7,122 nucleotides of DNA from Chitinophagaceae bacterium (GCA_947461495.1 CANHLV010000089.1:1-7122), one strand, 5' to 3'. Positions 1 through 7,070 are shown, counted from the first letter of the stretch. The notes: generated by a model from the sequence alone, not told the origin. Translations and numbers: made by a program.

Positions 1-678
1 AGGGTTTTCTATTTTCAACAATTCCAATAAAAATCCCAGTCTCTTTATTACTGCTTGTGAATTGAACTTTTTAGTGTATTCCAAAAGAGTATTAAAATTG
101 ATTTTTGTTTTGGAGACATGAATGGCTTTGGCCACTTCAACTACCCCTCCGGCATATTCGGGTTTAAATAAGCAATCAACAATCGTTTTTTCTAAATCAG
201 AACAAAGCACTTTATTAAAGTTGTCTATCCAAATTTTCTTTGCTCCAAAAAAATGTTTTGTGTTGTGATACACGAATTGAAATGAAACGTTTTTTATTTT
301 TTGTTCTGCCGGTTTTATTTGCTTTGACACAACTATTTGTTCTTTGAGTGATGGTTGTGTTATCAGATTATGAATCTGTAAAGCAGAATAATATCCGATA
401 TAATATTTTGTATTGTTTACTAAATGTTCCGCCAGTAAATGCCAATCGGGCATAAACTTATTTGGCTCGGCTTCATAAGGAATGATATAGTAAACACCTT
501 CTTTAACACGCATCAACAAACCTCTTTTCGACATATCGCTCAACAACTCACGCACAGTGTTCTTTTTTGAGTTTGGAAGTGCCTGATAAGCTTGGTTATT
601 GTCAAAACAAAGCTGGTTCTTACCGTTAAAGTAAGTGAGCAGTTCATTTGATTGTTTTGATATTAATTTATCTTTCAT
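1..678 (-). CDS. abiEi: AbiEi-like antitoxin / transcriptional repressor of a type IV toxin-antitoxin system (3' end beyond the window)
   Basis: The reading frame is open for 226 codons from the ATG at 678-676 to the left edge, with no stop reached. Residues about 25-68 look like a winged helix-turn-helix: a helix around KKNTVRELLSDMSKRGLL, then a wing, RVKEGVYYIIP. The rest matches the conserved C-terminal part of the AbiEi/COG5340 family: YYSALQIHNLITQPS, then SDLEKTIVDCLFKPEYAGG starting at S160, then VIKRLGFLLELL just before the edge. In known AbiE systems AbiEi neutralises the nucleotidyltransferase-like toxin AbiEii without a stable complex and represses its own operon by binding inverted repeats. 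The toxin gene normally follows directly, so it should lie left of position 1. Probably only a few tens of residues are missing. The start is the first in-frame ATG and has no Shine-Dalgarno, as usual in Bacteroidota. A solitary AbiEi-type regulator without toxin remains possible. Family call from sequence motifs; antitoxin role inferred. Confidence 0.8.
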   Translation of the reverse strand, partial: MKDKLISKQSNELLTYFNGKNQLCFDNNQAYQALPNSKKNTVRELLSDMSKRGLLMRVKEGVYYIIPYEAEPNKFMPDWHLLAEHLVNNTKYYIGYYSALQIHNLITQPSLKEQIVVSKQIKPAEQKIKNVSFQFVYHNTKHFFGAKKIWIDNFNKVLCSDLEKTIVDCLFKPEYAGGVVEVAKAIHVSKTKINFNTLLEYTKKFNSQAVIKRLGFLLELLKIENP

Positions 679-685
679 AGTTATT

Positions 686-706
686 TTGTCAGCTTAAAAC
701 TGACAA
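686..706. promoter_or_regulatory. Candidate AbiEi operator: perfect 7-bp inverted repeat in the leader of abiEi
   Basis: The arms TTGTCAG (686-692) and CTGACAA (700-706) are perfectly complementary across a 7-nt A/T-rich spacer. The site lies 8-28 nt upstream of the abiEi start codon and abuts a promoter-like box. AbiEi proteins are known to bind inverted repeats in their own promoters and repress them, so an autoregulatory operator is the natural reading. A further half-site, TGACAAT, occurs at 816-822 in the same orientation as the right arm, but a 7-mer can recur by chance. Binding itself is inferred. Confidence 0.5.
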
Positions 707-714
707 TAAAGATA
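707..714 (-). promoter_or_regulatory. Weak Bacteroidota-type -7 box for abiEi
   Basis: On the minus strand the sequence TATCTTTA matches the Bacteroidota -7 consensus TAnnTTTG at all but the last base. It would place transcription initiation inside or next to the inverted repeat at 686-706, which suits repression by occlusion. No convincing TTG -33 element is seen at the expected distance, so the call is tentative. Confidence 0.25.
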
Positions 715-803
715 TAAATAATAATTTAATTTTAGGAATTCTGTAAATAAACTCCATCATCATACGCAACATCCGTTAGTCTCACCATCCCTCTTTAGTC
801 ATT

Positions 804-890
804 ATTTTCAATCCGTGACAATTATTCACACTTTCGTTTCTGTTGCTTATTTTGCTAACATAATCTTTTGAAATTAACACGGATTAAAAT
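804..890. repeat. Long-spaced imperfect inverted repeat downstream of the integrase remnant
   Basis: The left arm ATTTTCAATCCGTG (804-817) and right arm CACGGATTAAAAT (878-890) are complementary over 13 bp with a single bulged base (C809). Inside, a 3-nt mismatch is followed by a few more pairing bases. The spacer is 60 nt of pyrimidine-rich sequence. It begins about 40 nt beyond the stop codon of the recombinase remnant, where an attachment or arm-binding site of an integrated element could lie. It could equally fold in RNA. A loop this long and the absence of a T-run argue against an ordinary terminator. Confidence 0.4.
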
Positions 891-930
891 ACAGTTGAAT
901 ACAATTTTTGCTCGTATATTGAAGTTTATG

Positions 931-1146
931 TTATGCGACTCTCATTAAGTTATTGTTCCATTTCAGTTTTATATGTTCGTTCAAACGCTTGGCCGTATCA
1001 AACTTACTCACTCGGATATATTTTAAAAACACACGCTCTGTTTTATGGCCATTTATCATCATCAAGTCAATTGTAGGAAATCCCTGTAGGTAATAATTGG
1101 TTGCAAAAGACCTTCGGGCTGTGTGACTTGAAACTAAATCGCACAA
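931..1146 (-). pseudogene. C-terminal remnant of a tyrosine recombinase (phage/ICE-type integrase)
   Basis: The 71 codons ending at TAA (933-931) encode the last part of a tyrosine recombinase catalytic domain. Visible active-site residues are H8 and R11 of HTAR in SSHTARRSFATN, H34 of NGHK, and Y43 in FLKYI, nine residues after the histidine as is usual. The wording is close to Bacteroides-type integrases of prophages and conjugative elements. The N-terminal arm and core-binding domains, the first catalytic Arg and the catalytic Lys are absent; intact relatives are several times longer. The frame stays open from the TTG at 1146 back to a stop at 1203-1201, adding 18 codons of uncertain homology, and no ATG exists in it. 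The gcvT promoter begins right after, so the missing part was deleted, not merely frameshifted. The fragment cannot be a working recombinase. Confidence 0.8.
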
Positions 1147-1216
1147 GCGATCTTTGGGACGAGAATATATTATACATACAGCACTTCCATTCTCAATAAT
1201 TTATTTTCATTTCAAT

Positions 1217-1224
1217 TACCTTTG
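1217..1224 (+). promoter_or_regulatory. Bacteroidota-type -7 promoter box for gcvT-comB
   Basis: TACCTTTG is an exact match to the Bacteroidota -7 consensus TAnnTTTG and is followed by CA. It lies 18 nt before the gcvT ATG, implying an untranslated leader of about a dozen bases. No TTG -33 element is obvious upstream. The leader is too short to hold a glycine riboswitch. Confidence 0.6.
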
Positions 1225-1242
1225 CAACCTAAAAACTAAAAA

Positions 1243-2328
1243 ATGAAGCACACGCCTTTCACGGATAAACATATTTCTCTCGGGGCTAAGATGGCTGAAT
1301 TTGCGGGCTTTAATATGCCCATTTCATATTCAGGGATAAATGATGAGCATCAAACAGTAAGAAAAAATGTTGGTGTATTTGATGTTAGCCATATGGGTGA
1401 ATTTATTTTGAAAGGCCCCCAAGCATTAGAACTTATACAACGTATTACCAGTAATGATGCCGCAAAACTTTCAAAAGGCAAGGCTCAGTATAGTTGCCTG
1501 CCAAATGATAATGGGGGCATTGTAGATGATTTGCTTGTGTATTGTGTTGAAGAAAATGAAGTATATATGCTCGTGGTAAATGCAGGAAACATTGATAAAG
1601 ACTGGAACTGGATAACAATGCACAATACAAATAATGTGGAGATGCACAATATTTCTGCAAAAACTGCCCTCCTGGCGGTGCAGGGTCCAAGTGCTACGAA
1701 GGTCATACAGTCATTAACTGACATGGATATTCTCAATTTGAAGTATTATACTTTTGTAAAAGGCACATTTGCCGGTGTTAAAAATGTGCTGATCAGCGCT
1801 ACGGGTTATACTGGAGCCGGAGGTGTGGAAATTTATTTTGAGGACAACGACAAAGACGCTCATATCATTTGGGATGCTATTTTTAATGCAGGCGCTGAAT
1901 ATGGAATCAAGCCAATTGGATTGGGAGCCAGAGATACATTAAGACTTGAAATGGGTTTTTGTTTATATGGCAACGATATCGACGATACCACATCGCCTAT
2001 TGAAGCCGGCTTGGGATGGATAACCAAATTTACAAAAGCGTTTACTTCAAGATCAATTTTTGAAGAACAGAAAAACAACGGTTGCTCCCAAAAACTTGTC
2101 GGTTTTGAAATGATAGACAAAGGCATAGCTCGCCATGATTACGAAATAACAGATGCCACAGGAAATGTTATTGGTAAAGTAACTTCAGGAACACAATCGC
2201 CCAGTTTGAGTAAAGCTATTGGAATGGGATATGTCGCCACAAATCATTCCAACTTAGGAAACGAAATTTACATTAGCGTTCGTTCCAACAAGCTTAAAGC
2301 AAAGCTGGTTAAAATCCCATTTGAATAA
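1243..2328 (+). CDS. gcvT: Aminomethyltransferase, glycine cleavage system T-protein
   Basis: In the cytoplasmic glycine cleavage system this enzyme takes the aminomethyl group held on lipoyl-H-protein, releases ammonia and makes 5,10-methylene-tetrahydrofolate. The 361 residues are full length for the family. The N-terminal folate-binding domain shows FAGFNMPISY, VGVFDVSHMGE (residues 43-53), QYSCLPNDNGGIVDDLLVY with the conserved acidic pair D95-D96, and VVNAGNIDKDW. Then come AVQGPSA, SATGYTGAGGVEIYF (T187-G191) and GLGARDTLRLEMGFCLYGND (from G226). The C-terminal GCV_T_C domain runs from about 275 with LVGFEMIDKGIARHDYEI and a TSGTQSPSL stretch. The start is the first in-frame ATG after a short A-rich leader. 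It lies 21 nt ahead of comB on the same strand with no terminator between, so both are likely one transcript. gcvP and gcvH are not in the window, which is common in Bacteroidota. Very sure. Confidence 0.97.
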   Translation: MKHTPFTDKHISLGAKMAEFAGFNMPISYSGINDEHQTVRKNVGVFDVSHMGEFILKGPQALELIQRITSNDAAKLSKGKAQYSCLPNDNGGIVDDLLVYCVEENEVYMLVVNAGNIDKDWNWITMHNTNNVEMHNISAKTALLAVQGPSATKVIQSLTDMDILNLKYYTFVKGTFAGVKNVLISATGYTGAGGVEIYFEDNDKDAHIIWDAIFNAGAEYGIKPIGLGARDTLRLEMGFCLYGNDIDDTTSPIEAGLGWITKFTKAFTSRSIFEEQKNNGCSQKLVGFEMIDKGIARHDYEITDATGNVIGKVTSGTQSPSLSKAIGMGYVATNHSNLGNEIYISVRSNKLKAKLVKIPFE

Positions 2329-2349
2329 AAAAGAAAAAATCCAATTATA

Positions 2350-3081
2350 ATGTCTGAAACAAAACCGGCTTTATATACTTCACTTTCTCCGGCTTTATTA
2401 AACTTATATGATATTTCATCTAGTATTGTGGTGATCATTGATGTACTTCGTGCCACTTCAACAATTGCTACTGCATTATGCAATGGTGCAAAAGAAATTA
2501 TTCCGGTTGACAGCGTAAATGAGTGTATTAGAATCGGCAGACAAATTGAAGCCATTACAGCTGGAGAACGTGATGGAAAAGTGGCAGAAGGATTGCAATA
2601 CGGAAACTCTCCTTTTGAATATCCTTCTTCTTTCATTGCCGGTAAAACATTGGTGTTAACCACTACAAATGGAACGAAACTATTGCACATGGCACTGAAT
2701 AATGGAGCACATGAAATTATTACAGGTTCATTTGCGAATATAGATGCTGTTTGTGAATATCTTTTACAAAAAAACAAACCAGTATTATTAGCTTGTGCCG
2801 CATGGAAAGATCGTGTGAATATTGAAGATACCTTGTTTGCGGGAGCCGTAATCAGCAAACTAAAGCAACAGTTTTCCATTAATTGTGATGCTTCACAAAT
2901 GGCACTAAACATGTTTGATGATGCAGCCAAAGATTTATTCGAATTCATGAAGGCCAAGCAAGCCTCTCATTACTTAAGATTAAGTTCTTTTGGCTTGGAA
3001 AAAGATATTAAACACTGTTTAACTTTTAATACAGCCCCGGTATTGCCATTATACAAACAAGGAAAATTGATTAGGGGCTAA
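2350..3081 (+). CDS. comB: ComB-family 2-phosphosulfolactate phosphatase
   Basis: ComB hydrolyses 2-phospho-3-sulfolactate to 3-sulfolactate and phosphate, with Mg2+; it was defined in coenzyme M biosynthesis of methanogens. The 243 residues match the family in length and motifs: VVIIDVLRATSTIATAL (V27-L43), a following GAKEIIPVDS, TAGERDGKVAEGLQYGNSP (T70-P88), LTTTNGTKLL (L103-L112) and CAAWKDRVNIEDTLFAGA (C149-A166), where D31, R34, E73, N107 and E159-D160 are the kinds of residues that bind metal and phosphate. There is no signal peptide, so it is cytoplasmic. It starts 21 nt after gcvT and is probably cotranscribed with it. The partner phosphosulfolactate synthase gene comA is not seen here. 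In bacteria the family can feed sulfolactate formation, but coenzyme M is not expected in this phylum, so the physiological substrate is open. Family assignment is strong; in vivo role is inference. Confidence 0.88.
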   Translation: MSETKPALYTSLSPALLNLYDISSSIVVIIDVLRATSTIATALCNGAKEIIPVDSVNECIRIGRQIEAITAGERDGKVAEGLQYGNSPFEYPSSFIAGKTLVLTTTNGTKLLHMALNNGAHEIITGSFANIDAVCEYLLQKNKPVLLACAAWKDRVNIEDTLFAGAVISKLKQQFSINCDASQMALNMFDDAAKDLFEFMKAKQASHYLRLSSFGLEKDIKHCLTFNTAPVLPLYKQGKLIRG

Positions 3082-3145
3082 ACGATTGAGATATTAATTC
3101 TCCACAAACTTTTCAATACAAGAAAATTACTGAGGTATTTTACGT

Positions 3146-3153
3146 TAGTTTTG
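3146..3153 (+). promoter_or_regulatory. Bacteroidota-type -7 promoter box for the SNF2 gene
   Basis: TAGTTTTG matches TAnnTTTG exactly and, like the gcvT box, is followed by CA. It sits in the 138-nt gap after comB and would start a transcript with an untranslated leader of about 60 nt. No clear -33 TTG is found. It suggests the SNF2 gene can be transcribed independently of gcvT-comB. Confidence 0.5.
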
Positions 3154-3160
3154 CAAATTG

Positions 3161-3212
3161 CCCTTTTCTGATTCAGGGAGTGCAATTGCATTATTTTTCA
3201 ATTCAAAAAGGG
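3161..3212 (+). promoter_or_regulatory. Leader hairpin that could mask the purine-rich region before the SNF2 TTG start
   Basis: CCCTTTT (3161-3167) is perfectly complementary to AAAAGGG (3206-3212). The right arm lies within the AAAAAGGGA tract about 6 nt before the TTG start codon, the only Shine-Dalgarno-like sequence in the window. The 38-nt loop holds smaller palindromes: CTGATTCAG (3168-3176) and GCAATTGC (3182-3189). If the leader folds this way the ribosome entry region would be paired. The stem is short and A/T-rich in part, so this is a suggestion only. Confidence 0.3.
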
Positions 3213-3219
3213 AACCGTT

Positions 3220-6200
3220 TTGGCATTACCACACATCATCAAGCATATTTATAATAATGGCACCGACGAAGTAATTAGGCGCGGTAAAAAAATTCACGGC
3301 TCAGGTTTTGTTGAAATGGTGGAACATGATGAGCTCATGGGAACAATTGTTTTCAGGGTAAAGGATGATAGCTACAGTACATTTTACAAAGTTTACATTC
3401 AGAAATATTCCGACTCCAGATTAATGTCACTTCGTTGTTCTTGTCCATATAATATCGGAGATATTTGTCGACACGAGGCAGCGGCATTATTCAGATTGCA
3501 GGACATGGTTGATAAAAATATGCTCGGCAGTAATATGATTCAGTATAATCAGTATCATACGGTTGCCAAAATGAAGCATATAGATCTTAAAATGATAAAA
3601 ATGCTTTGTTCTCAGGCTATTTATGATGACGCAGAAAGAATAGCCAGAACAACAAAAGCCAATATTACAAAAGCTGCAGACGAGCGCGTAGAAGCAGAAA
3701 TAAATATTAACGGTACCGTATACCCGCTCGTGATACAGAAGAACGAAGAAAGAAATTTTGATACCTCTTGTACTTGTGCCGAATCTGCACATCCCCTTTG
3801 CGAGCATAAAACTTTATTGTTTCTACAATTGCTTAATGCGTATGGTGCAAACTATTTTGATTCAATAAGAAATTGGGATAAGGAAAAAAACAAACTGCTT
3901 CAGATTTACGGATATAGTCTTAATGATGATTTAACAGGAAAGTTTGAGTTTTCCTACAAAGAAGGAAAGCCATTTCTTAAATTACTGGACCCAAACATAA
4001 AAAGAGTTGCTCAGGTTTCAACGCCTATCGTTAAAAATACCCCGGCCAGTTTTATAGCTTCAATCAATCCCGTTGAGCACGTTGCTGAATTTCAGAAGAC
4101 ATATAAAAAATTAGGTCTCGTATTTAATTTCAATCCAAAACAATTTCCTGCTGTTGTATTAGATGCAGTTCAGGGAGAAGCAGACGAAGATGAAAAAAAA
4201 TACCTAGGCAAAGTTGAAAATCTAGACCTGACAAAATTTGTAGATATCGAATTGTTTGACGAAAATGACAAACAGCTTTTTCAACAGATAAGAAAATTAC
4301 AACCTACAGAAATCAATAAATACTTAAACAGGAATTCGCCATTTAGCGGCATTTGGGATAACATCATTCAAAATGATTCAGAAGAATTACCTGAAGACAC
4401 TCGCAATCTGATTACAGAATATTTGCATCCCAAAATAAAAAGGTTATTTGAAGAGCAGGCTCAAAATCACTTTGTTTTCATTTTACCGAAAAAGAAAAAA
4501 TTTATTACAGCTAATTTACAGGATATAGAACTAAGCGATAAGTTTATAAGTCCTGTTTTTAAAGTTATTGCCGCTGAAAAACATTTAGAGTTGGTTTGTA
4601 TGGTTAAAATTGATCAACAGACAATACCATTTACAGAAAATGAATGTGAAAGCAAGTTGCTCTTTCTCCATGAAAAAGTTTTATATACCTGGGAAAAAAC
4701 GACCGATATCATACAGGCCGACAAGTTTTTACAGCAAGGTAATATTAAGCTCAGTAAATCAGATTGGTTGAAAACCATGCAGGAAGTAATTTTGCCTTTA
4801 GCCAGAGAACACCAGGTAGAGTTTGATAAAAGCCTGATGAAAGAAGTAAAAGGCGGCACTCCGGAAATTAAACTTCAGTTGTTAGAAAAAGGAGATTATC
4901 TGGTTTTTCAACCCATTTTTGGTTACAATGGTTATGATACAAAACCCTCACAAGCTTCAACAATTACATTGCCGGATCAAGATAAAATTCTGGTGATTCA
5001 TCGAAATAAAGAAGCTGAAGAAAAGTTCATTCAAAAATTGGAAGGACTTCACTCCATGTTTATAAGACAGTCGGACAATCAAAGTTTAATATTAAAAGGA
5101 ACAGAGGTATTAAAAAACAACTGGTTTTTTCTTTTTGTAGATGCTATGAAAGAAATGAAAATTTCAGTTTTTGGTTTTGAAGCATTAAAAAATTTCAGAT
5201 TCAATACGGCGCGTCCAAATACACATATTCATGTAAGCAGTGGATTAGATTGGTTTGATGCGAAAATTGAAATCGAATTTGGCGAACAGCGTGTAGGTAT
5301 CTCCGATATTAAAAAAGCGCTTGCCAATAAGCAGTCTTTTGTGCAGTTGGGTGATGGCACATTAGGTATTTTGCCTGATGAATGGCTTAAAAGATATTCT
5401 TTGTTGTTTAAGGTAGGAGAAGGAAAAAACGATAAGCTTCGGTTGTCTCGCTACCATTTGAGTGTCATTGACGAATTGTATGAAAATCGAAATGAAACAG
5501 AAATTAGTTTTGCATTAGATGAAAAATTTGAAAAAATAAGGGCATTCAAAAACATACCCGATGTGAAGGTTCCTGAAACATTGCAAGCGGTGTTACGTCC
5601 GTATCAGATAGCGGGCTACCAATGGCTTAATTATTTAAATGATGTTGGCTGGGGAGGAATTCTTGCAGATGATATGGGTTTGGGAAAAACGGTTCAAGCG
5701 TTAACCATGCTTGAGTATTATAAAAAAACAAACGGATCACTGAAAGCTATTGTTATTTGCCCTACAACTTTGATTTACAACTGGCAGAATGAAGTGAAAA
5801 AATTCACTCCTGAATTAAGCTATCACATACATCATGGTAATACCAGAACAAGAAACCACGAAGAACTGACAAAAAGCAATATCATAATTACTACTTATGG
5901 AACATTGAGAAGCGATATCAGTATTTTTCTACAAGTGCTTTTTGATTACGTTGTGTTAGATGAAAGTCAGGCGATAAAAAATCCTTCTTCAAAAGTTACC
6001 AAGGCGGCTTCACTATTGACGGCAAAAAATCGTATCTGCATGAGTGGTACTCCCTTGCAGAACAATACGTTTGATATTTTTGCTCAGATGAATTTTCTGA
6101 ATCCCGGATTACTGGGCAGTATGGAATTTTTCAGAAATGAATTCGCTACACCAATAGATAAATTTGGTGAGCCTGAGCAAAAAGAACATTTAAGAAAACT

Positions 6201-6981
6201 ACTTTATCCATTCATACTTCGTCGTACCAAAGAGCAAGTAGCCAAAGACCTTCCAGAAAAAACAGAAACGATTTTGTTTTGTGAAATGGAGCCCGAACAG
6301 CGCAGTATTTATGAAGCATATAGAAATAGTTACCGGGATAAAATTTTAGGCGCCATCGATCAACAGGGAATTGATAAATCACAGTTGACCATTTTGCAGG
6401 GATTGATGAAACTTCGTCAGATTTGTGACAGCCCCGCAATTTTGAACGAAGATGAAAAGTTTCCTAATCATTCTATAAAGCTCGACGAATTGGCAAGAGA
6501 GATTGCAGAAAATATTGGACAACACAAAGCCCTAATATTTTCACAGTTTTTAGGAATGCTTTCATTGATCAAAGAAAAACTTAAAGAGCAAAACATTCCG
6601 TTTGAGTATTTTGATGGTAGCACATCTCCAACAGAGAGAGAAAAAGCTATTCAGAATTTTCAAAACAATGACGATTGCAGGGTGTTTCTAATTTCATTGA
6701 AGGCGGGGGGTGTGGGCTTGAACTTAACCGCAGCTGATTATGTGTATATAGTAGATCCTTGGTGGAATCCTGCTGTAGAACAACAAGCTATAGATAGAAC
6801 TCACAGGATTGGACAAACGAAAAATATTTTCGCCTACCGAATGATTTGTTTGGATACCATTGAAGACAAAATTTTACAATTGCAGGAGAGAAAGAAAATT
6901 CTGGCAAAAGAATTAATTGCCGACGAAACTAGTTTTGTTAAGGCGCTGACTAAAGCAGATGTTGAATACCTTTTTAGTTAA
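3220..6981 (+). CDS. SNF2-family DNA-dependent ATPase/helicase with two N-terminal SWIM zinc fingers
   Basis: A 1253-residue cytoplasmic protein. Two SWIM zinc fingers of identical spacing (CxCx7CxH) lie at the N-terminus: C73, C75, C83, H85 and C184, C186, C194, H196. Residues about 200-780 form a long region without obvious motifs, as in bacterial SNF2 proteins with an SNF2-associated domain. The RecA-like ATPase core follows: LRPYQIAGYQWL, Walker A DDMGLGKT (817-824), VICPTTLIYNW, ITTYGTL, motif II DESQ (914-917), MSGTPLQNN (941-949), and lobe 2 with ALIFSQF, SLKAGGVGLNLT (1159-1170), DPWWNPAVEQQAIDRTHRIGQ ending at Q1199. All catalytic motifs are present, so an active DNA translocase is expected; SWIM fingers probably bind DNA or protein. 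The start is TTG at 3220: the frame has no ATG between a TGA at 3169-3171 and this point, and the first internal ATG (M33) would cut a conserved-looking stretch. Bacterial relatives include RapA and defence-linked SNF2 proteins, but no nuclease or methyltransferase partner is nearby, so no specific role is assigned. Confidence 0.93.
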   Translation: MALPHIIKHIYNNGTDEVIRRGKKIHGSGFVEMVEHDELMGTIVFRVKDDSYSTFYKVYIQKYSDSRLMSLRCSCPYNIGDICRHEAAALFRLQDMVDKNMLGSNMIQYNQYHTVAKMKHIDLKMIKMLCSQAIYDDAERIARTTKANITKAADERVEAEININGTVYPLVIQKNEERNFDTSCTCAESAHPLCEHKTLLFLQLLNAYGANYFDSIRNWDKEKNKLLQIYGYSLNDDLTGKFEFSYKEGKPFLKLLDPNIKRVAQVSTPIVKNTPASFIASINPVEHVAEFQKTYKKLGLVFNFNPKQFPAVVLDAVQGEADEDEKKYLGKVENLDLTKFVDIELFDENDKQLFQQIRKLQPTEINKYLNRNSPFSGIWDNIIQNDSEELPEDTRNLITEYLHPKIKRLFEEQAQNHFVFILPKKKKFITANLQDIELSDKFISPVFKVIAAEKHLELVCMVKIDQQTIPFTENECESKLLFLHEKVLYTWEKTTDIIQADKFLQQGNIKLSKSDWLKTMQEVILPLAREHQVEFDKSLMKEVKGGTPEIKLQLLEKGDYLVFQPIFGYNGYDTKPSQASTITLPDQDKILVIHRNKEAEEKFIQKLEGLHSMFIRQSDNQSLILKGTEVLKNNWFFLFVDAMKEMKISVFGFEALKNFRFNTARPNTHIHVSSGLDWFDAKIEIEFGEQRVGISDIKKALANKQSFVQLGDGTLGILPDEWLKRYSLLFKVGEGKNDKLRLSRYHLSVIDELYENRNETEISFALDEKFEKIRAFKNIPDVKVPETLQAVLRPYQIAGYQWLNYLNDVGWGGILADDMGLGKTVQALTMLEYYKKTNGSLKAIVICPTTLIYNWQNEVKKFTPELSYHIHHGNTRTRNHEELTKSNIIITTYGTLRSDISIFLQVLFDYVVLDESQAIKNPSSKVTKAASLLTAKNRICMSGTPLQNNTFDIFAQMNFLNPGLLGSMEFFRNEFATPIDKFGEPEQKEHLRKLLYPFILRRTKEQVAKDLPEKTETILFCEMEPEQRSIYEAYRNSYRDKILGAIDQQGIDKSQLTILQGLMKLRQICDSPAILNEDEKFPNHSIKLDELAREIAENIGQHKALIFSQFLGMLSLIKEKLKEQNIPFEYFDGSTSPTEREKAIQNFQNNDDCRVFLISLKAGGVGLNLTAADYVYIVDPWWNPAVEQQAIDRTHRIGQTKNIFAYRMICLDTIEDKILQLQERKKILAKELIADETSFVKALTKADVEYLFS

Positions 6982-7030
6982 ACCCAGATTTTCAGTTGAA
7001 ATCTATTACAAGAAAAAAATGCTGCAAAGA

Positions 7031-7044
7031 CAAGCATTTGCTTG
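7031..7044 (+). terminator. Weak hairpin after the SNF2 gene
   Basis: CAAGC and GCTTG pair around an ATTT loop about 50 nt after the SNF2 stop codon, followed shortly by a run of only four T. The stem is short and the T-run poor, so termination here is possible but not convincing. Confidence 0.2.
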
Positions 7045-7070
7045 ATATTTTGATCTCAACATAATTCATT

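Larger units (their letters stand above)
679..1242. other. Gene-poor accessory stretch between abiEi and gcvT
   Basis: This stretch of over 500 nt contains no intact gene. It holds the abiEi leader with its palindrome, a long imperfect inverted repeat (804-890), the C-terminal remnant of a tyrosine recombinase (931 to about 1200) and the gcvT promoter. Between 707 and 930 I see no convincing coding frame on either strand. The content reads as the worn end of an integrated element next to a core operon. Confidence 0.5.

Noticed and set aside
1144..1146. TTG as a real start codon of a 71-residue recombinase-like protein
   Set aside because: The frame is open further upstream, recombinase homology begins right at the TTG, and the protein would lack essential catalytic residues; it is a truncated gene.
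1225..1242. Glycine riboswitch ahead of gcvT
   Set aside because: The predicted leader is only about a dozen bases, far too short for the aptamer, and the upstream sequence is integrase remnant.
1801..1833. GcvT has Ala in GYTGAGG where many homologues have Glu
   Set aside because: A plausible lineage variant; all other conserved GcvT motifs and the full length are intact.
2268..2957. A 229-codon open frame on the minus strand opposite comB
   Set aside because: It is antisense to a clear ComB-family gene, has no recognisable domain and a composition typical of a shadow frame.
5959..5970. Motif II reads DESQ instead of DEAH or DEGH in the SNF2 protein
   Set aside because: Bacterial SNF2 proteins often have DEAQ or DESQ followed by xIKNP; the catalytic Asp-Glu pair is present, so it is not a defect.
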